Made by a program: the position numbers and the translations under genes. From the NCBI RefSeq assembly GCF_030167905.1, contig NZ_JARGNA010000001.1, forward strand, positions 403,444 to 467,443: a stretch of DNA of 64,000 nucleotides, in the 5' to 3' direction. This DNA comes from Flavobacterium terrisoli. Its GTDB lineage: Bacteria > Bacteroidota > Bacteroidia > Flavobacteriales > Flavobacteriaceae. This document shows positions 9,437 to 17,431 of the stretch, one piece after another (within the stretch, counting starts at the first letter, position 1; the number at the start of each line of letters is the position of its first letter). The notes under the pieces are model-generated. The model was not told the DNA's origin. It did not search any database and saw only the letters and a program-made list of their open reading frames with translations.

Positions 9437-9466
9437 CAAAAGTAATACGTATTAATATAATATCAA
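9437..9466 (-). promoter_or_regulatory. Promoter of the OmpA-family gene
   Basis: On the minus strand there is TTG, a 19-nt spacer and TACTTTTG, a full match to the Bacteroidetes consensus. The predicted leader is about 30 nt. Confidence 0.78.
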
Positions 9467-9554
9467 AATCTTATTGTTAAAATGTGGAAATTATGTAATG
9501 AATTAGATGAATTTTAGAATACTGATGACAATTATGCAATATTTAACATCTTTT

Positions 9555-9593
9555 CGTAGAACAATTAACATATTGCCGTAGAACAAATAACAT
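9555..9593. repeat. Direct repeat of 17 bp, period 22 bp
   Basis: CGTAGAACAATTAACAT at 9555-9571 and CGTAGAACAAATAACAT at 9577-9593 differ at one base. They lie just past the kbl stop codon and about 100-130 bp upstream of the OmpA promoter, a spacing of two helical turns. Confidence 0.5.
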
Positions 9594-9596
9594 GTT

Positions 9597-10787
9597 TTAA
9601 ATAACGTTTAGCATCTTTCCTACTTCTTCGAAAGCTTTTATTGCCTGATCAAGATGTTCTTTGGTATGTGCGGCAGACAATTGGACCCTGATTCTGGCTT
9701 TGTCTCTAGGTACCACCGGAAAGAAGAATCCAATCACATAAATTCCTTTTTTCAATAATTCATCTGCCATTACTTGTGATAATTTGGCATCATATAACAT
9801 TACCGGTACAATGGCTGAATCGCCATCAATAATATCCAAGCCGGCTTTTTTCATTCCTTCTTTGAAGTAATTGGTATTCCATTCCAGTTTGTCCCTTAAT
9901 GTTGTGTCTTTTTCCAAAAGCTCAAAAACCTTAATAGAAGCACCAACAATTGCCGGCGCTAAGGAATTCGAAAACAAATAAGGACGCGAACGTTGACGCA
10001 GGATTTCAATCACTTCTTTTTTGGCCGTAGTATAACCACCCATCGCGCCACCTAAAGCTTTACCCAATGTTCCGGTGATGATGTCCACTCTTCCCATAAC
10101 GCCTTTGGCTTCCATAGTTCCTTTTCCTGATGCACCAATAAAACCGGCTGCATGGCATTCGTCCACCATAACCAAAGCGTCATATTTATCGGCCAAATCA
10201 CAGATTTTGTCTAATGGCGCTACCAATCCGTCCATAGAGAAAACACCATCAGTTACGATTAACTTGAAACGATGTCCCGCTTCCACGGCTTTTTTCAATT
10301 GGTTTTCCAAATCTTCCATATTGGAATTTTCATAACGGTAACGTGCAGCTTTACACAAACGCACACCGTCAATAATCGAAGCGTGATTCAAACTGTCGGA
10401 AATGATACAGTCTTCTTCACCCAATAATGGTTCGAAAACACCACCATTGGCATCAAAAGCTGCAGCATATAAGATCGTATCTTCCGTGCCGTAAAAATCG
10501 GCTATCTTTCTTTCTAATGTTTTGTGAATATCCTGAGTTCCGCAGATAAAACGAACCGATGACATTCCGAATCCGTGGGAATCCAAAGCGTCTTTAGCCG
10601 CCTGAATCACTTCCGGATGCGATGACAAGCCCAGATAATTATTGGCACAAAAGTTTAAAACCGTTTTGCCATTTACTGTGATTTCCGCGCCTTGAGGCGA
10701 AGTGATAATGCGTTCTCTTTTGAAAATACCGTTTTGTTCAATGGTATCCAATTCGTTTTGTAGGTGTTGTTGAATTTTTCCGTACAT
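9597..10787 (-). CDS. kbl: Glycine C-acetyltransferase (2-amino-3-ketobutyrate CoA ligase)
   Basis: The 396-residue PLP enzyme cleaves 2-amino-3-ketobutyrate with CoA to glycine and acetyl-CoA, the second step of threonine breakdown after threonine dehydrogenase. It matches the alpha-oxoamine synthase family along its length: [16 protein letters not shown] at the N-terminus, the cofactor Asp-x-x-His in [10 protein letters not shown], and the Schiff-base Lys in [10 protein letters not shown]. Length equals E. coli Kbl (398). It is probably cytoplasmic. Its paralogues BioF and serine palmitoyltransferase are less likely because the [14 protein letters not shown] segment is Kbl-like. No threonine dehydrogenase gene is in the window. 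Confidence 0.92.
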   Translation of the reverse strand: MYGKIQQHLQNELDTIEQNGIFKRERIITSPQGAEITVNGKTVLNFCANNYLGLSSHPEVIQAAKDALDSHGFGMSSVRFICGTQDIHKTLERKIADFYGTEDTILYAAAFDANGGVFEPLLGEEDCIISDSLNHASIIDGVRLCKAARYRYENSNMEDLENQLKKAVEAGHRFKLIVTDGVFSMDGLVAPLDKICDLADKYDALVMVDECHAAGFIGASGKGTMEAKGVMGRVDIITGTLGKALGGAMGGYTTAKKEVIEILRQRSRPYLFSNSLAPAIVGASIKVFELLEKDTTLRDKLEWNTNYFKEGMKKAGLDIIDGDSAIVPVMLYDAKLSQVMADELLKKGIYVIGFFFPVVPRDKARIRVQLSAAHTKEHLDQAIKAFEEVGKMLNVI

Positions 10788-10841
10788 GATTGTTTGTTGT
10801 AGTTTATGTTTGTGTTGTAAAGTCTTTTTGCTTTTTTGAAG

Positions 10842-13800
10842 TTACAAATTTACTATTTCCAAAGTTTCCCCAATATAAACCAGCGCTTTTTTAGTCACCT
10901 TAAAGCCCATTTTTTCAATGGCGTTCTGATAATTTTCCAATTGCGTGGTATATTTTGCCTGATGCGCACCGGTTTTGTAATCGAGCAAATAGATTTCTTT
11001 GTTGGTGTTGATGACCATTCTGTCGGGTTTGACCAGGCTGCCTTCTTTCTGAATGATGGTTTTTTCGTTTAGAATTTTGTTGCCGATGGCGAAATAAGGC
11101 TGTAAATCGGGATGATTGATAACCTGATTAATCGTTTCCTCGACTTCTGTTCTTTGTGAAGCGACAATCAATCCGTTTTCGATGGCTTTGATGAGTGCCA
11201 AATCAATATCGTCTTTGGTTTTGACAAAAGATAAAATTTCGTGCAGAATGTTTCCGAATTCAATCGCTTTCTGCTGTTGTGTGTTCCACATCAGGCTTTC
11301 TTTTTGGGCAATTTTGATGTTTTTCGGATTTAAGGTCGCCAATAATTGCGGAATGGTTTCGGTTTTGTCTAAAGTATCTTTGGTTTCGGATAGTTTTTTG
11401 GCTTTGCCAAAAGAATAGTCGAATTTACTTTCGTCAAAATCATTCGCCAAAAATTTAATGAAAAACGTCGCCATATTGTTGGGATAATCACCTTTTGCAT
11501 TTCTGCTTTGCATACCCGAAATGATGTACAATTGTTCTTCGGCACGCGTCAAAGCCACATACAACACATTGATATTGTCGAGCAATTCTTCCTGTTTTTT
11601 TTGTTGGTATACCAAACTCGCTTCTTCGCCATAACCTTCTACTTTGCTGCTTTTATCCACCAAGGCTTTGGGCAAACCCGTGATTGCTTCATCGGCGTTG
11701 AGCCACAATTTTTCCCGCGGACCTTTACTATAATCTTCTTCGGCAAACGGAAAAATAACTACAGGAAACTCCAAACCTTTCGATTTGTGAATGGTCATAA
11801 TGCGCACCGCGTCATTGCCTTCGGGTGAAGGAATGCTTTGTTTCTCCGAATTATTATCCCAAAAAGTTAAAAAATCCGAAATTCCGGCTTGCTTTTTTAA
11901 ATCGTGTTCCAAAATCAAATCGAGAAAAAACTGGATGTATGCATTGCGTTTGTGCATCGGAATGACTTTGGCAATGATAATTTCGGTGGCTTCGTAAAGC
12001 GATTTTTTTCTGATGTTGGCAAACGAGAAATCAATTTGAAATGTAGTTAACCAGTTTTGAAATTTGGTTTCCGATTTTTGTTCCATGCCTTGCGCAATGA
12101 AATCGTGAATGGCCAATTGATCTTGTTGCGAAGCCAGATAATATAGGAAATTCGCTTTCGACTGCAAATCGTTGCTGTTTTTCAGGTAACGCAAAATATG
12201 GATTACGCCTTGTACTTCTGAAGAAGCGCCGAGCAATAAACTCTCCGAAGACAAAATCGGGATGCCGTTTTCGGTTAAATAGTTTGCGACTTCCGTTCCG
12301 TGTGTTTTTTTTCGGGTCAGAATCACGATGTCTTTGTAGCGGAAACCGTTTTGTCTGACCTTTTCAATCGTGGACAAAGTGGCTTGCAGATACAATTCGT
12401 TTTTGGCCAAATTTTCTTCGTCATCATTTGATTCCTTATCCACTTTTGGCACAAAAGAAATATTGACATAACCGCCAGTTTTGGTGTTGAATTGCTGATG
12501 GCTGTGGTTTTGGTACAAATCCTTGTAATCTTCATGCGCAAATTCCTGACTCAAAAAAGCAAATAATTTGTTGTTGAAATCAATGATTTCGGAATAACTT
12601 CTCCAGTTGGTTCCCAATGAAAACAATTGCTTGTCCGGATTGACAAACGGATTTTTGTCTTTGCTCAGTTCGATAAACTGTTCGGCCTTTCCGCCACGCC
12701 AACGGTAAATCGACTGTTTTGGATCGCCTACAATCATTAACGAACCTTGCTCACCATTCAAATCTTCGCTCGAAAGTGCGTTGTCAATCAGCGGAATCAG
12801 GTTTTGCCATTGCATTTCGGAAGTATCCTGGAACTCGTCGATGAAGAAATTCCTGTATTTTTCACCCAAACGTTCGTAGATAAATGGCGCAGGTTGGTTT
12901 TGGATTTGATCGTTGATTAACTTATTGAATTCGGCTATCGAAAGGATATTTTGTTCCTTTTGGATTTTGCCCAATTCATTGCTCACGGTATTCAATAATG
13001 AAAGCGGCGTGATGTTTTTGAGAAACGCTTCGTAGAAATTTTTCTTCTCGAATTTTGTGTAAATCGAAGCCAATATTTCGAGCAAATTGGGAATGATGTT
13101 TTCTATGATTGTTCTGTCTGATGCGGTTTTGTTGATAGGAATGTCTTCAAATTGATAATATCTCTTATTGACAGGATTGAATCTTTTCTCGACTATACTT
13201 TTTATGTGGTTGGGAAAAGTTTCTCTGGAAAATGATTTAACATCGATTCCTTTATTTTCTATCAAAAGCAAAGCTTCAGTAGCTAAGGCAACCGTTTCGG
13301 CTTCGATTTCGGCACAAAGTTCTGTGAGTTTGTTTTTGATTTCGATAAACTCGGTGATGGTTTTGTTTTGGAAATGCGTGATTTCTTCGCGGTTGTTTTC
13401 GTTGAGAATCAATTTTCCGGTGTCCATGATTTCGCGTGAGATATCCCAGGATTTATCATCATCGGTTTTTTCCATGGTGAAATCGACCAATAGGTTGGTC
13501 AACGTTTCATCATTTCCGGCTTCGGCAATAATGGCGTCAACGGCTTCGGTCAAAAGGTTTTCCGTATCAAGCGAAACTTCAAACGTAATCGGCAAATTCA
13601 AATCGTGGGCAAAAGCGCGTATGACTTTGTGTGTGAATTTGTCAATCGTGGAAATATCAAATGCGGCGTAATTGTGAATTAGGTTTTTGATGATGCTTTT
13701 GGCTTTTTCGGTAATGGTAGCCAAACTTAAACCGGTTTCCGTTTGAATGTCCTGCATCAATTGCAACGCTTTGTCCGACGGATTTTCTTTGGCAAACTCC

Positions 13801-13988
13801 GATAAACTTTCCACAACACGACTTTTCATTTCGTGTACCGCTTTGTTGGTAAACGTAATCGCCAAAATATTGCGATAGGCATCGGGTTTTTTAGACAAGA
13901 GAATAATTTTCAAATATTCTTTGACCAAAGTATAAGTCTTGCCCGAACCAGCGGAAGCATCGTATATGGAGAAAGCGGTTTTTTGCAT
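10842..13988 (-). CDS. AddA-like UvrD/Rep helicase with C-terminal nuclease domain
   Basis: The 1048-residue protein has all superfamily 1A helicase motifs: Walker A DASAGSGKT at 10-18, ITFTNKAVHEMKSR, the DEFQDT Walker B, VGDPKQSIYRWRGG, MTIHKSKGLEFPVV and VALTRAEEQL. It ends in a PD-(D/E)XK nuclease core, DRMVINTNKEIYLLDYKTG, near residue 990. That is the layout of AddA/RecB. With the AddB-like gene downstream it should form a two-nuclease complex that resects double-strand breaks. Bacteroidetes versions diverge from Bacillus AddA, so the gene name is left open. It follows a 92-residue membrane protein gene by 18 nt and is probably in the same transcript. Confidence 0.9.
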   Translation of the reverse strand: MQKTAFSIYDASAGSGKTYTLVKEYLKIILLSKKPDAYRNILAITFTNKAVHEMKSRVVESLSEFAKENPSDKALQLMQDIQTETGLSLATITEKAKSIIKNLIHNYAAFDISTIDKFTHKVIRAFAHDLNLPITFEVSLDTENLLTEAVDAIIAEAGNDETLTNLLVDFTMEKTDDDKSWDISREIMDTGKLILNENNREEITHFQNKTITEFIEIKNKLTELCAEIEAETVALATEALLLIENKGIDVKSFSRETFPNHIKSIVEKRFNPVNKRYYQFEDIPINKTASDRTIIENIIPNLLEILASIYTKFEKKNFYEAFLKNITPLSLLNTVSNELGKIQKEQNILSIAEFNKLINDQIQNQPAPFIYERLGEKYRNFFIDEFQDTSEMQWQNLIPLIDNALSSEDLNGEQGSLMIVGDPKQSIYRWRGGKAEQFIELSKDKNPFVNPDKQLFSLGTNWRSYSEIIDFNNKLFAFLSQEFAHEDYKDLYQNHSHQQFNTKTGGYVNISFVPKVDKESNDDEENLAKNELYLQATLSTIEKVRQNGFRYKDIVILTRKKTHGTEVANYLTENGIPILSSESLLLGASSEVQGVIHILRYLKNSNDLQSKANFLYYLASQQDQLAIHDFIAQGMEQKSETKFQNWLTTFQIDFSFANIRKKSLYEATEIIIAKVIPMHKRNAYIQFFLDLILEHDLKKQAGISDFLTFWDNNSEKQSIPSPEGNDAVRIMTIHKSKGLEFPVVIFPFAEEDYSKGPREKLWLNADEAITGLPKALVDKSSKVEGYGEEASLVYQQKKQEELLDNINVLYVALTRAEEQLYIISGMQSRNAKGDYPNNMATFFIKFLANDFDESKFDYSFGKAKKLSETKDTLDKTETIPQLLATLNPKNIKIAQKESLMWNTQQQKAIEFGNILHEILSFVKTKDDIDLALIKAIENGLIVASQRTEVEETINQVINHPDLQPYFAIGNKILNEKTIIQKEGSLVKPDRMVINTNKEIYLLDYKTGAHQAKYTTQLENYQNAIEKMGFKVTKKALVYIGETLEIVNL

Positions 13989-14006
13989 TTTATTTAAATC
14001 GATCAG

Positions 14007-14285
14007 TTAATCATCATAATATTTACCTATTAATTTTTGGTTTTCATCAAAACGAAAAACATAATGATGTCCAAGACAATTTTGGCTGTTATAAAACAGG
14101 ACAATTCCATCGCTATTGATAATTTTATTAGGTTTTCCCCATATGTTTTCCAAATCGATTCTGCTGGAATCTAATTTTTGTAAAGCGAATTTATTTTCCT
14201 GCTCAGAGAAGGCATACCATTTCCAAAGGACAAAGCCGCATAGGATAACCATGACGATTGAAAAAGCACTTTTAATTTTTTTCAT
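14007..14285 (-). CDS. Small membrane-anchored protein of unknown function
   Basis: This 92-residue protein has one N-terminal hydrophobic helix (AFSIVMVILCGFVLWKWY, residues 8-25) preceded by lysines, so it is probably an inner-membrane protein with its C-terminus in the periplasm. The C-terminal part is polar and resembles no domain I know. Its first 14 nt overlap the end of the GNAT gene in another frame and 18 nt separate it from the AddA-like gene, which supports translation as part of one operon. Confidence 0.6.
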   Translation of the reverse strand: MKKIKSAFSIVMVILCGFVLWKWYAFSEQENKFALQKLDSSRIDLENIWGKPNKIINSDGIVLFYNSQNCLGHHYVFRFDENQKLIGKYYDD

Positions 14286-14796
14286 TTTCGATTAAATATA
14301 CAAAATTCAACTTCGCGTCTTCGCCGTAATATTCGACTTCAAATTCATCCACTTTTACGGCGCCGATTTTTTCGATAGCTTTTTGAGAACGGATATTGAA
14401 CGCGCCGATGTGGAAATAAACCTTGTCAACGTGTTCAAATGCGTAATCGAGCATGATTTTTTTCAATGCTTTGTTATAACCAATGCCCCAAAATTTTCGC
14501 CCGATAAATGTATAGCCAATCAATACCGAATTTTCCTTTTGGTCATAATCATAAAACCGACTGCAGCCGACAACTTCATCGGTTTTTGTATCACGAATTA
14601 GAAATGCGCCTTTGGACAATATTGCGCCTTCAAAGTAATTCTGAAAGACCTCGCGTTGATAACGCAATTTATTTGGATGTTGTTCCCAAACCAAAGGATC
14701 GCAAGCTACGGCATACAATTCTTCAAAATCCGTTTTCTGTAATGGAATCAGTTTAATAAGCTCGTTTTTTAGAGTATTGGGTTGCGAATCAAACAT
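14272..14796 (-). CDS. GNAT-family N-acetyltransferase, RimJ/RimL type
   Basis: The 174-residue protein has the GNAT fold. Residues 15-40 (LIPLQKTDFEELYAVACDP) are typical of RimJ/RimL relatives. The acetyl-CoA loop region reads GRKFWGIGYNKALKKIML near residue 105, followed by VYFHIGAFNIRSQKAIEKIG, the classic N-x-x-S-x-K/R-x-x-E-K-x-G motif. It transfers acetyl from acetyl-CoA to an amine of unknown identity; ribosomal-protein or antibiotic acetylation cannot be told from sequence. Its end overlaps the next gene by 14 nt. It is transcribed divergently from the MFS transporter with a 72-nt gap. Confidence 0.8.
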   Translation of the reverse strand: MFDSQPNTLKNELIKLIPLQKTDFEELYAVACDPLVWEQHPNKLRYQREVFQNYFEGAILSKGAFLIRDTKTDEVVGCSRFYDYDQKENSVLIGYTFIGRKFWGIGYNKALKKIMLDYAFEHVDKVYFHIGAFNIRSQKAIEKIGAVKVDEFEVEYYGEDAKLNFVYLIENEKN

Positions 14797-14868
14797 GAAG
14801 CACTATAGTTTTTATTTATGCTACTAATGTAATTAATTAATCCTTTATTAAGAAAAAGGAATTTTGCA

Positions 14869-16110
14869 ATGCGTAATTTTGCGGCACAATTAAAATTTAT
14901 TGCTTTGAAAAGAAACGAAGTTATTTTGGTAGCCCTTATGGCGTTACTGAATTTTACGCATATCCTTGATTTTATGATTATGATGCCTTTGGGCAATATC
15001 TTGATGCCCAAATGGAATTTGACTACTTCTGAGTTTTCCATTATTGTTTCGAGTTATTCTTTGGCGGCCTTTGTGAGTAGCTTTTTTGCGATTTTCTTTG
15101 CCGACAAATTCGACCGAAAAAAACTATTGCTTTTTGGCTATTCCGGATTTTTAATCGGAACTTTTGCTTGTGCCTTTGCCTTTGGAACCTATTCGATGAT
15201 ATTGGCCAGAACTTTGACAGGATTGTTCGGCGGTTTGATTAGCGCGCAAATCCTCAGCATCATTGCCGATGTGATTCCGTATGAACGTCGCGGCAGAGCG
15301 ATGGGCATGTTGATGGGCGGATTTGCTCTGGCCTCGGTAATTGGTGTTCCTTTTGGATTGTTTTTAGCCAATAAATACGATTGGCATTATCCGTTTTTGG
15401 TAGTAGCCACTTTCGGGGTATTGTTATTGCCGTTTTTATTCCGATTTGTTCCCAATGTGAATGCACATTTGACAAATCCGATAAAGTTGAAAGAACGCAT
15501 ATCTAATTTCTATGATATTTTTAGCAACCAAGCCCAAATTACGGCTTTGCTGTTTAGTTTTTTATTGATTACAGGGCATTTTATCATTGTGCCGTTAATT
15601 AATCCTTATTTGGTTTACAATGTTGGCGTTCCTCAGGAGTATACGCCTTTAATTTATCTGGTTGGCGGAATTTGTTCGTTGATTTCAGCCCAAATCATTG
15701 GAAAATTAGCCGACAGTTATGGTAAAAGAACGGTATTTGTTTGGGCAGCTTTGGTTTCAGTATTCTTTGTTGTTTTGATAACCAATATGCCGCATTGGCA
15801 ACTTTTTATAGTATTGGGTATTTTCGGTTTTTGGTTTAGTTCTTCTACCGGAAGAACCGTTCCGGGACAAGCCATGATTACTCAGGCCGTTACGAGTCAA
15901 ACCCGTGGCAGTTTCATGAGCTTAAATTCTTGTGTGCAATCACTTGGGACAGGATTTGCTTCTTTAATGAGCGGTTGGATTACTTACAGCGATACTAAAT
16001 TCGCAATTCACAACTACAATTATTTAGGCTACATAAGTATTAGTTTAATTTTATTGTGCGTTTTGTTATCTTACCAATTAGAACGAAAACTGCAATATGT
16101 TGAAGTGTAA
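14869..16110 (+). CDS. MFS transporter (AraJ/drug-efflux-like)
   Basis: The 413-residue protein has about 12 hydrophobic helices and the major facilitator signature between helices 2 and 3 (FFADKFDRKKLLLFGY), plus the RTLTGLFGGLISAQ helix 4 motif found in drug:H+ antiporter family 1 and AraJ-like exporters. A second half-signature, GKLADSYGKRTVFV, occurs near residue 285. It should be an inner-membrane proton-coupled exporter; the substrate is unknown. The neighbouring divergent acetyltransferase could act on the same compound, but that is only proximity. A near-match to the -7 box (GAATTTTG) ends just before the ATG. Confidence 0.85.
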   Translation: MRNFAAQLKFIALKRNEVILVALMALLNFTHILDFMIMMPLGNILMPKWNLTTSEFSIIVSSYSLAAFVSSFFAIFFADKFDRKKLLLFGYSGFLIGTFACAFAFGTYSMILARTLTGLFGGLISAQILSIIADVIPYERRGRAMGMLMGGFALASVIGVPFGLFLANKYDWHYPFLVVATFGVLLLPFLFRFVPNVNAHLTNPIKLKERISNFYDIFSNQAQITALLFSFLLITGHFIIVPLINPYLVYNVGVPQEYTPLIYLVGGICSLISAQIIGKLADSYGKRTVFVWAALVSVFFVVLITNMPHWQLFIVLGIFGFWFSSSTGRTVPGQAMITQAVTSQTRGSFMSLNSCVQSLGTGFASLMSGWITYSDTKFAIHNYNYLGYISISLILLCVLLSYQLERKLQYVEV

Positions 16111-16170
16111 TTTTTCAAAATGTTATAAATGATTGTGTAAATTTTATAAGCAAAAACGATTTAAAATTTA

Positions 16171-16178
16171 TAAATTTG
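16171..16178 (+). promoter_or_regulatory. Promoter -7 box of the superoxide dismutase gene
   Basis: TAAATTTG fits TAnnTTTG and ends 34 nt before the ATG. No -33 TTG is seen at the normal distance. Confidence 0.55.
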
Positions 16179-16212
16179 AACTGCAAATATTAATCTTTAA
16201 AACACAATAACC

Positions 16213-16821
16213 ATGGCCTTTGAATTACCGCAATTACCTTATGCATACGATGCATTAGAACCACATATTGATGCGAGAACAATGGAAATCCACCATTCAA
16301 AACATCACAACGCTTATACAACCAATCTGAATGCAGCCATCGAAGGAACTGATTTAGCAGGTTTGACCATAGAAAACATTTTAATCAATTTGGATATGAA
16401 AAACGCTGCGGTTAGAAATAACGGTGGTGGATTTTACAACCACAATTTGTTCTGGAGAGTAATGGCGCCAAACGGTGGCGGATTACCATCAGGAGATTTG
16501 GCTGAAGCGATTGAAAGAGATTTTAAATCATTCGAAGAATTCAAAGCATTATTTGCTAAAGCCGGAGCAACGCGATTCGGATCAGGTTGGGCCTGGCTTT
16601 GTGTGCACAAAGGCGGAAAGCTGGAAATTTGTTCTACGCCAAACCAAGACAATCCATTAATGCCGGATACCGGTTGTGGAGGTTTCCCGATTTTAGGGAT
16701 GGACGTTTGGGAACACGCTTATTACCTAAACTATCAAAATCGTCGTCCTGATTATATTGAAGCTTTCTTTAATGTGATTAACTGGACAGAAGTGGCAAGA
16801 CTGTATGCTACAGAAAAATAA
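16213..16821 (+). CDS. sodA: Superoxide dismutase, Mn/Fe family
   Basis: The 202-residue enzyme converts superoxide to peroxide and oxygen. Metal ligands are His27 ([12 protein letters not shown]), His77 ([11 protein letters not shown]), Asp164 and His168 ([11 protein letters not shown]). Gly in the GGGFYNH loop and Gln145 in STPNQDNP are the arrangement usual for manganese or cambialistic enzymes rather than strict iron ones. There is no signal peptide, so it is cytoplasmic. It is followed by its own terminator and faces the minus-strand tandem RNA units. The gene name rests on the Mn-type residues; the metal actually used cannot be proved by sequence. Confidence 0.92.
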   Translation: MAFELPQLPYAYDALEPHIDARTMEIHHSKHHNAYTTNLNAAIEGTDLAGLTIENILINLDMKNAAVRNNGGGFYNHNLFWRVMAPNGGGLPSGDLAEAIERDFKSFEEFKALFAKAGATRFGSGWAWLCVHKGGKLEICSTPNQDNPLMPDTGCGGFPILGMDVWEHAYYLNYQNRRPDYIEAFFNVINWTEVARLYATEK

Positions 16822-16854
16822 AAATCAAAATATTTTTTTTGATGTTTCAGGAAG

Positions 16855-16880
16855 CCGGTTGCGAAAGCAATCGGTTTTTT
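16855..16880 (+). terminator. Intrinsic terminator of sodA
   Basis: CCGGTTGC, loop GAAA and GCAATCGG make an 8-bp stem with one G-U pair, followed by six T, 33 nt after the stop codon. Confidence 0.82.
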
Positions 16881-16895
16881 GTTTGGAATAGGGTT

Positions 16896-16972
16896 AAAAA
16901 TAAACAGGCGGAATTGCTTCCACCTGTTTGCCCCAAATCTACCATAAACTTAACCTACACTAAATACTATGG
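16896..16972 (-). ncRNA. Candidate small RNA, tandem copy 1 (most diverged)
   Basis: This is the farthest from purF of three tandem units between sodA and purF. On the minus strand a -7 box TAGATTTG (16978-16985) precedes a core sharing TAGGTTAAGTTTATGGTAGA and TTTGGGGCAAA with the other copies. Part of the core can pair as ACCATA...TATGGT. It ends in an intrinsic terminator, stem AGGTGGAA/TTCCGCCT with loop GCAA (16903-16928), then TTTATTTTT. The stem has a G-U pair on the minus strand where the plus strand would have a C-A mismatch. The 5' end is estimated from the box. Function is unknown. Confidence 0.6.
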
Positions 16973-17089
16973 TACCACAAATCTAACAACATCAGAAAGA
17001 ATATTGTGCTTTTTTAACTGAATTATATTGGAATGATAGGCAAATGAGAGTGTAATCTGCCATTTTTGATGATTTTCAGACTTTTATAA

Positions 17090-17163
17090 AATAAAAAAGG
17101 CGGAATCTCTTCCACCCTTTTTGCCCCAAATCTACCATAAACTTAACCTACTAATGCTATGGT
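17090..17163 (-). ncRNA. Candidate small RNA, tandem copy 2
   Basis: This is the middle unit. The -7 box is TACATTTG (17169-17176). From that box through the core to the base of the terminator it is identical to copy 3 over about 60 nt, including TAGGTTAAGTTTATGGTAGA. The terminator stem GGTGGAA/TTCCGCC with loop GAGA (17099-17116 on the plus strand) is followed by TTTTTTATTTT. The upstream -33 region has a T-run but no clear TTG. The length is about 75 nt if transcription starts 6 nt after the box. Confidence 0.6.
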
Positions 17164-17264
17164 AAGGTCAAATGTATAGGAGTTGTTGTGTTCTAAAAAA
17201 TAAAACAGACAAACGGCAAGTATAATCGTTGAAATTTTTTTTACTGATTTTCAGGGTTGTAGAA

Positions 17265-17340
17265 AATAAAAAAGGTGAAAATTGCTTTTCACCCTTTTTG
17301 CCCCAAATCTACCATAAACTTAACCTACTAATGCTATGGT
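17265..17340 (-). ncRNA. Candidate small RNA, tandem copy 3 (best promoter)
   Basis: This unit is nearest purF and has the most complete gene structure: TTG, a 21-nt spacer and TACATTTG upstream, the shared core, and a perfect 8-bp terminator stem GGTGAAAA/TTTTCACC with loop GCAA followed by six T. Compared with copy 2 the stem changes G-C to A-T and G-U to A-T pairs, so pairing is kept while sequence changes. No open reading frame is conserved between copies. Rfam Flavo-1 and published Flavobacterium sRNAs are the families to compare; I cannot confirm a match from memory. Confidence 0.65.
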
Positions 17341-17345
17341 AAGGT

Positions 17346-17377
17346 CAAATGTAAGCGTATTAACATTTTGAAAACAA
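17346..17377 (-). promoter_or_regulatory. Promoter of small RNA copy 3
   Basis: On the minus strand there is TTG, 21 nt, then TACATTTG. It lies just beyond the purF stop codon (55-86 nt downstream), so the RNA need not depend on purF transcription. Confidence 0.65.
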
Positions 17378-17431
17378 AAAATTTAGACGAACTGCATCAA
17401 AAATCGTTTAAAGACAAAAAATGTTAAAATT

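Larger units (their letters stand above)
16822..17431. repeat. Three tandem units of about 180-190 bp in the sodA-purF intergenic region
   Basis: The 610-bp gap holds no protein gene. After the sodA terminator it consists of three units whose -7 boxes lie at 16978, 17169 and 17346, spaced 191 and 177 bp. Similarity extends outside the RNA core: a T-run followed by TGATTTTCAG (TGATGTTTCAG before copy 1) recurs before each unit. Whole-unit tandem duplication is therefore the simplest origin. Copies 2 and 3 are the most recent pair. Confidence 0.8.

Noticed and set aside
16839..17021. A 60-codon plus-strand reading frame after sodA
   Set aside because: It runs through the sodA terminator and small RNA copy 1, starts inside the terminator region and is not repeated in the other two units.
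16822..17431. Reading the three tandem units as a CRISPR array or an insertion sequence
   Set aside because: The units are 180-190 bp with only three copies, no cas gene, no spacer-size regularity, no transposase and no flanking target-site duplication.
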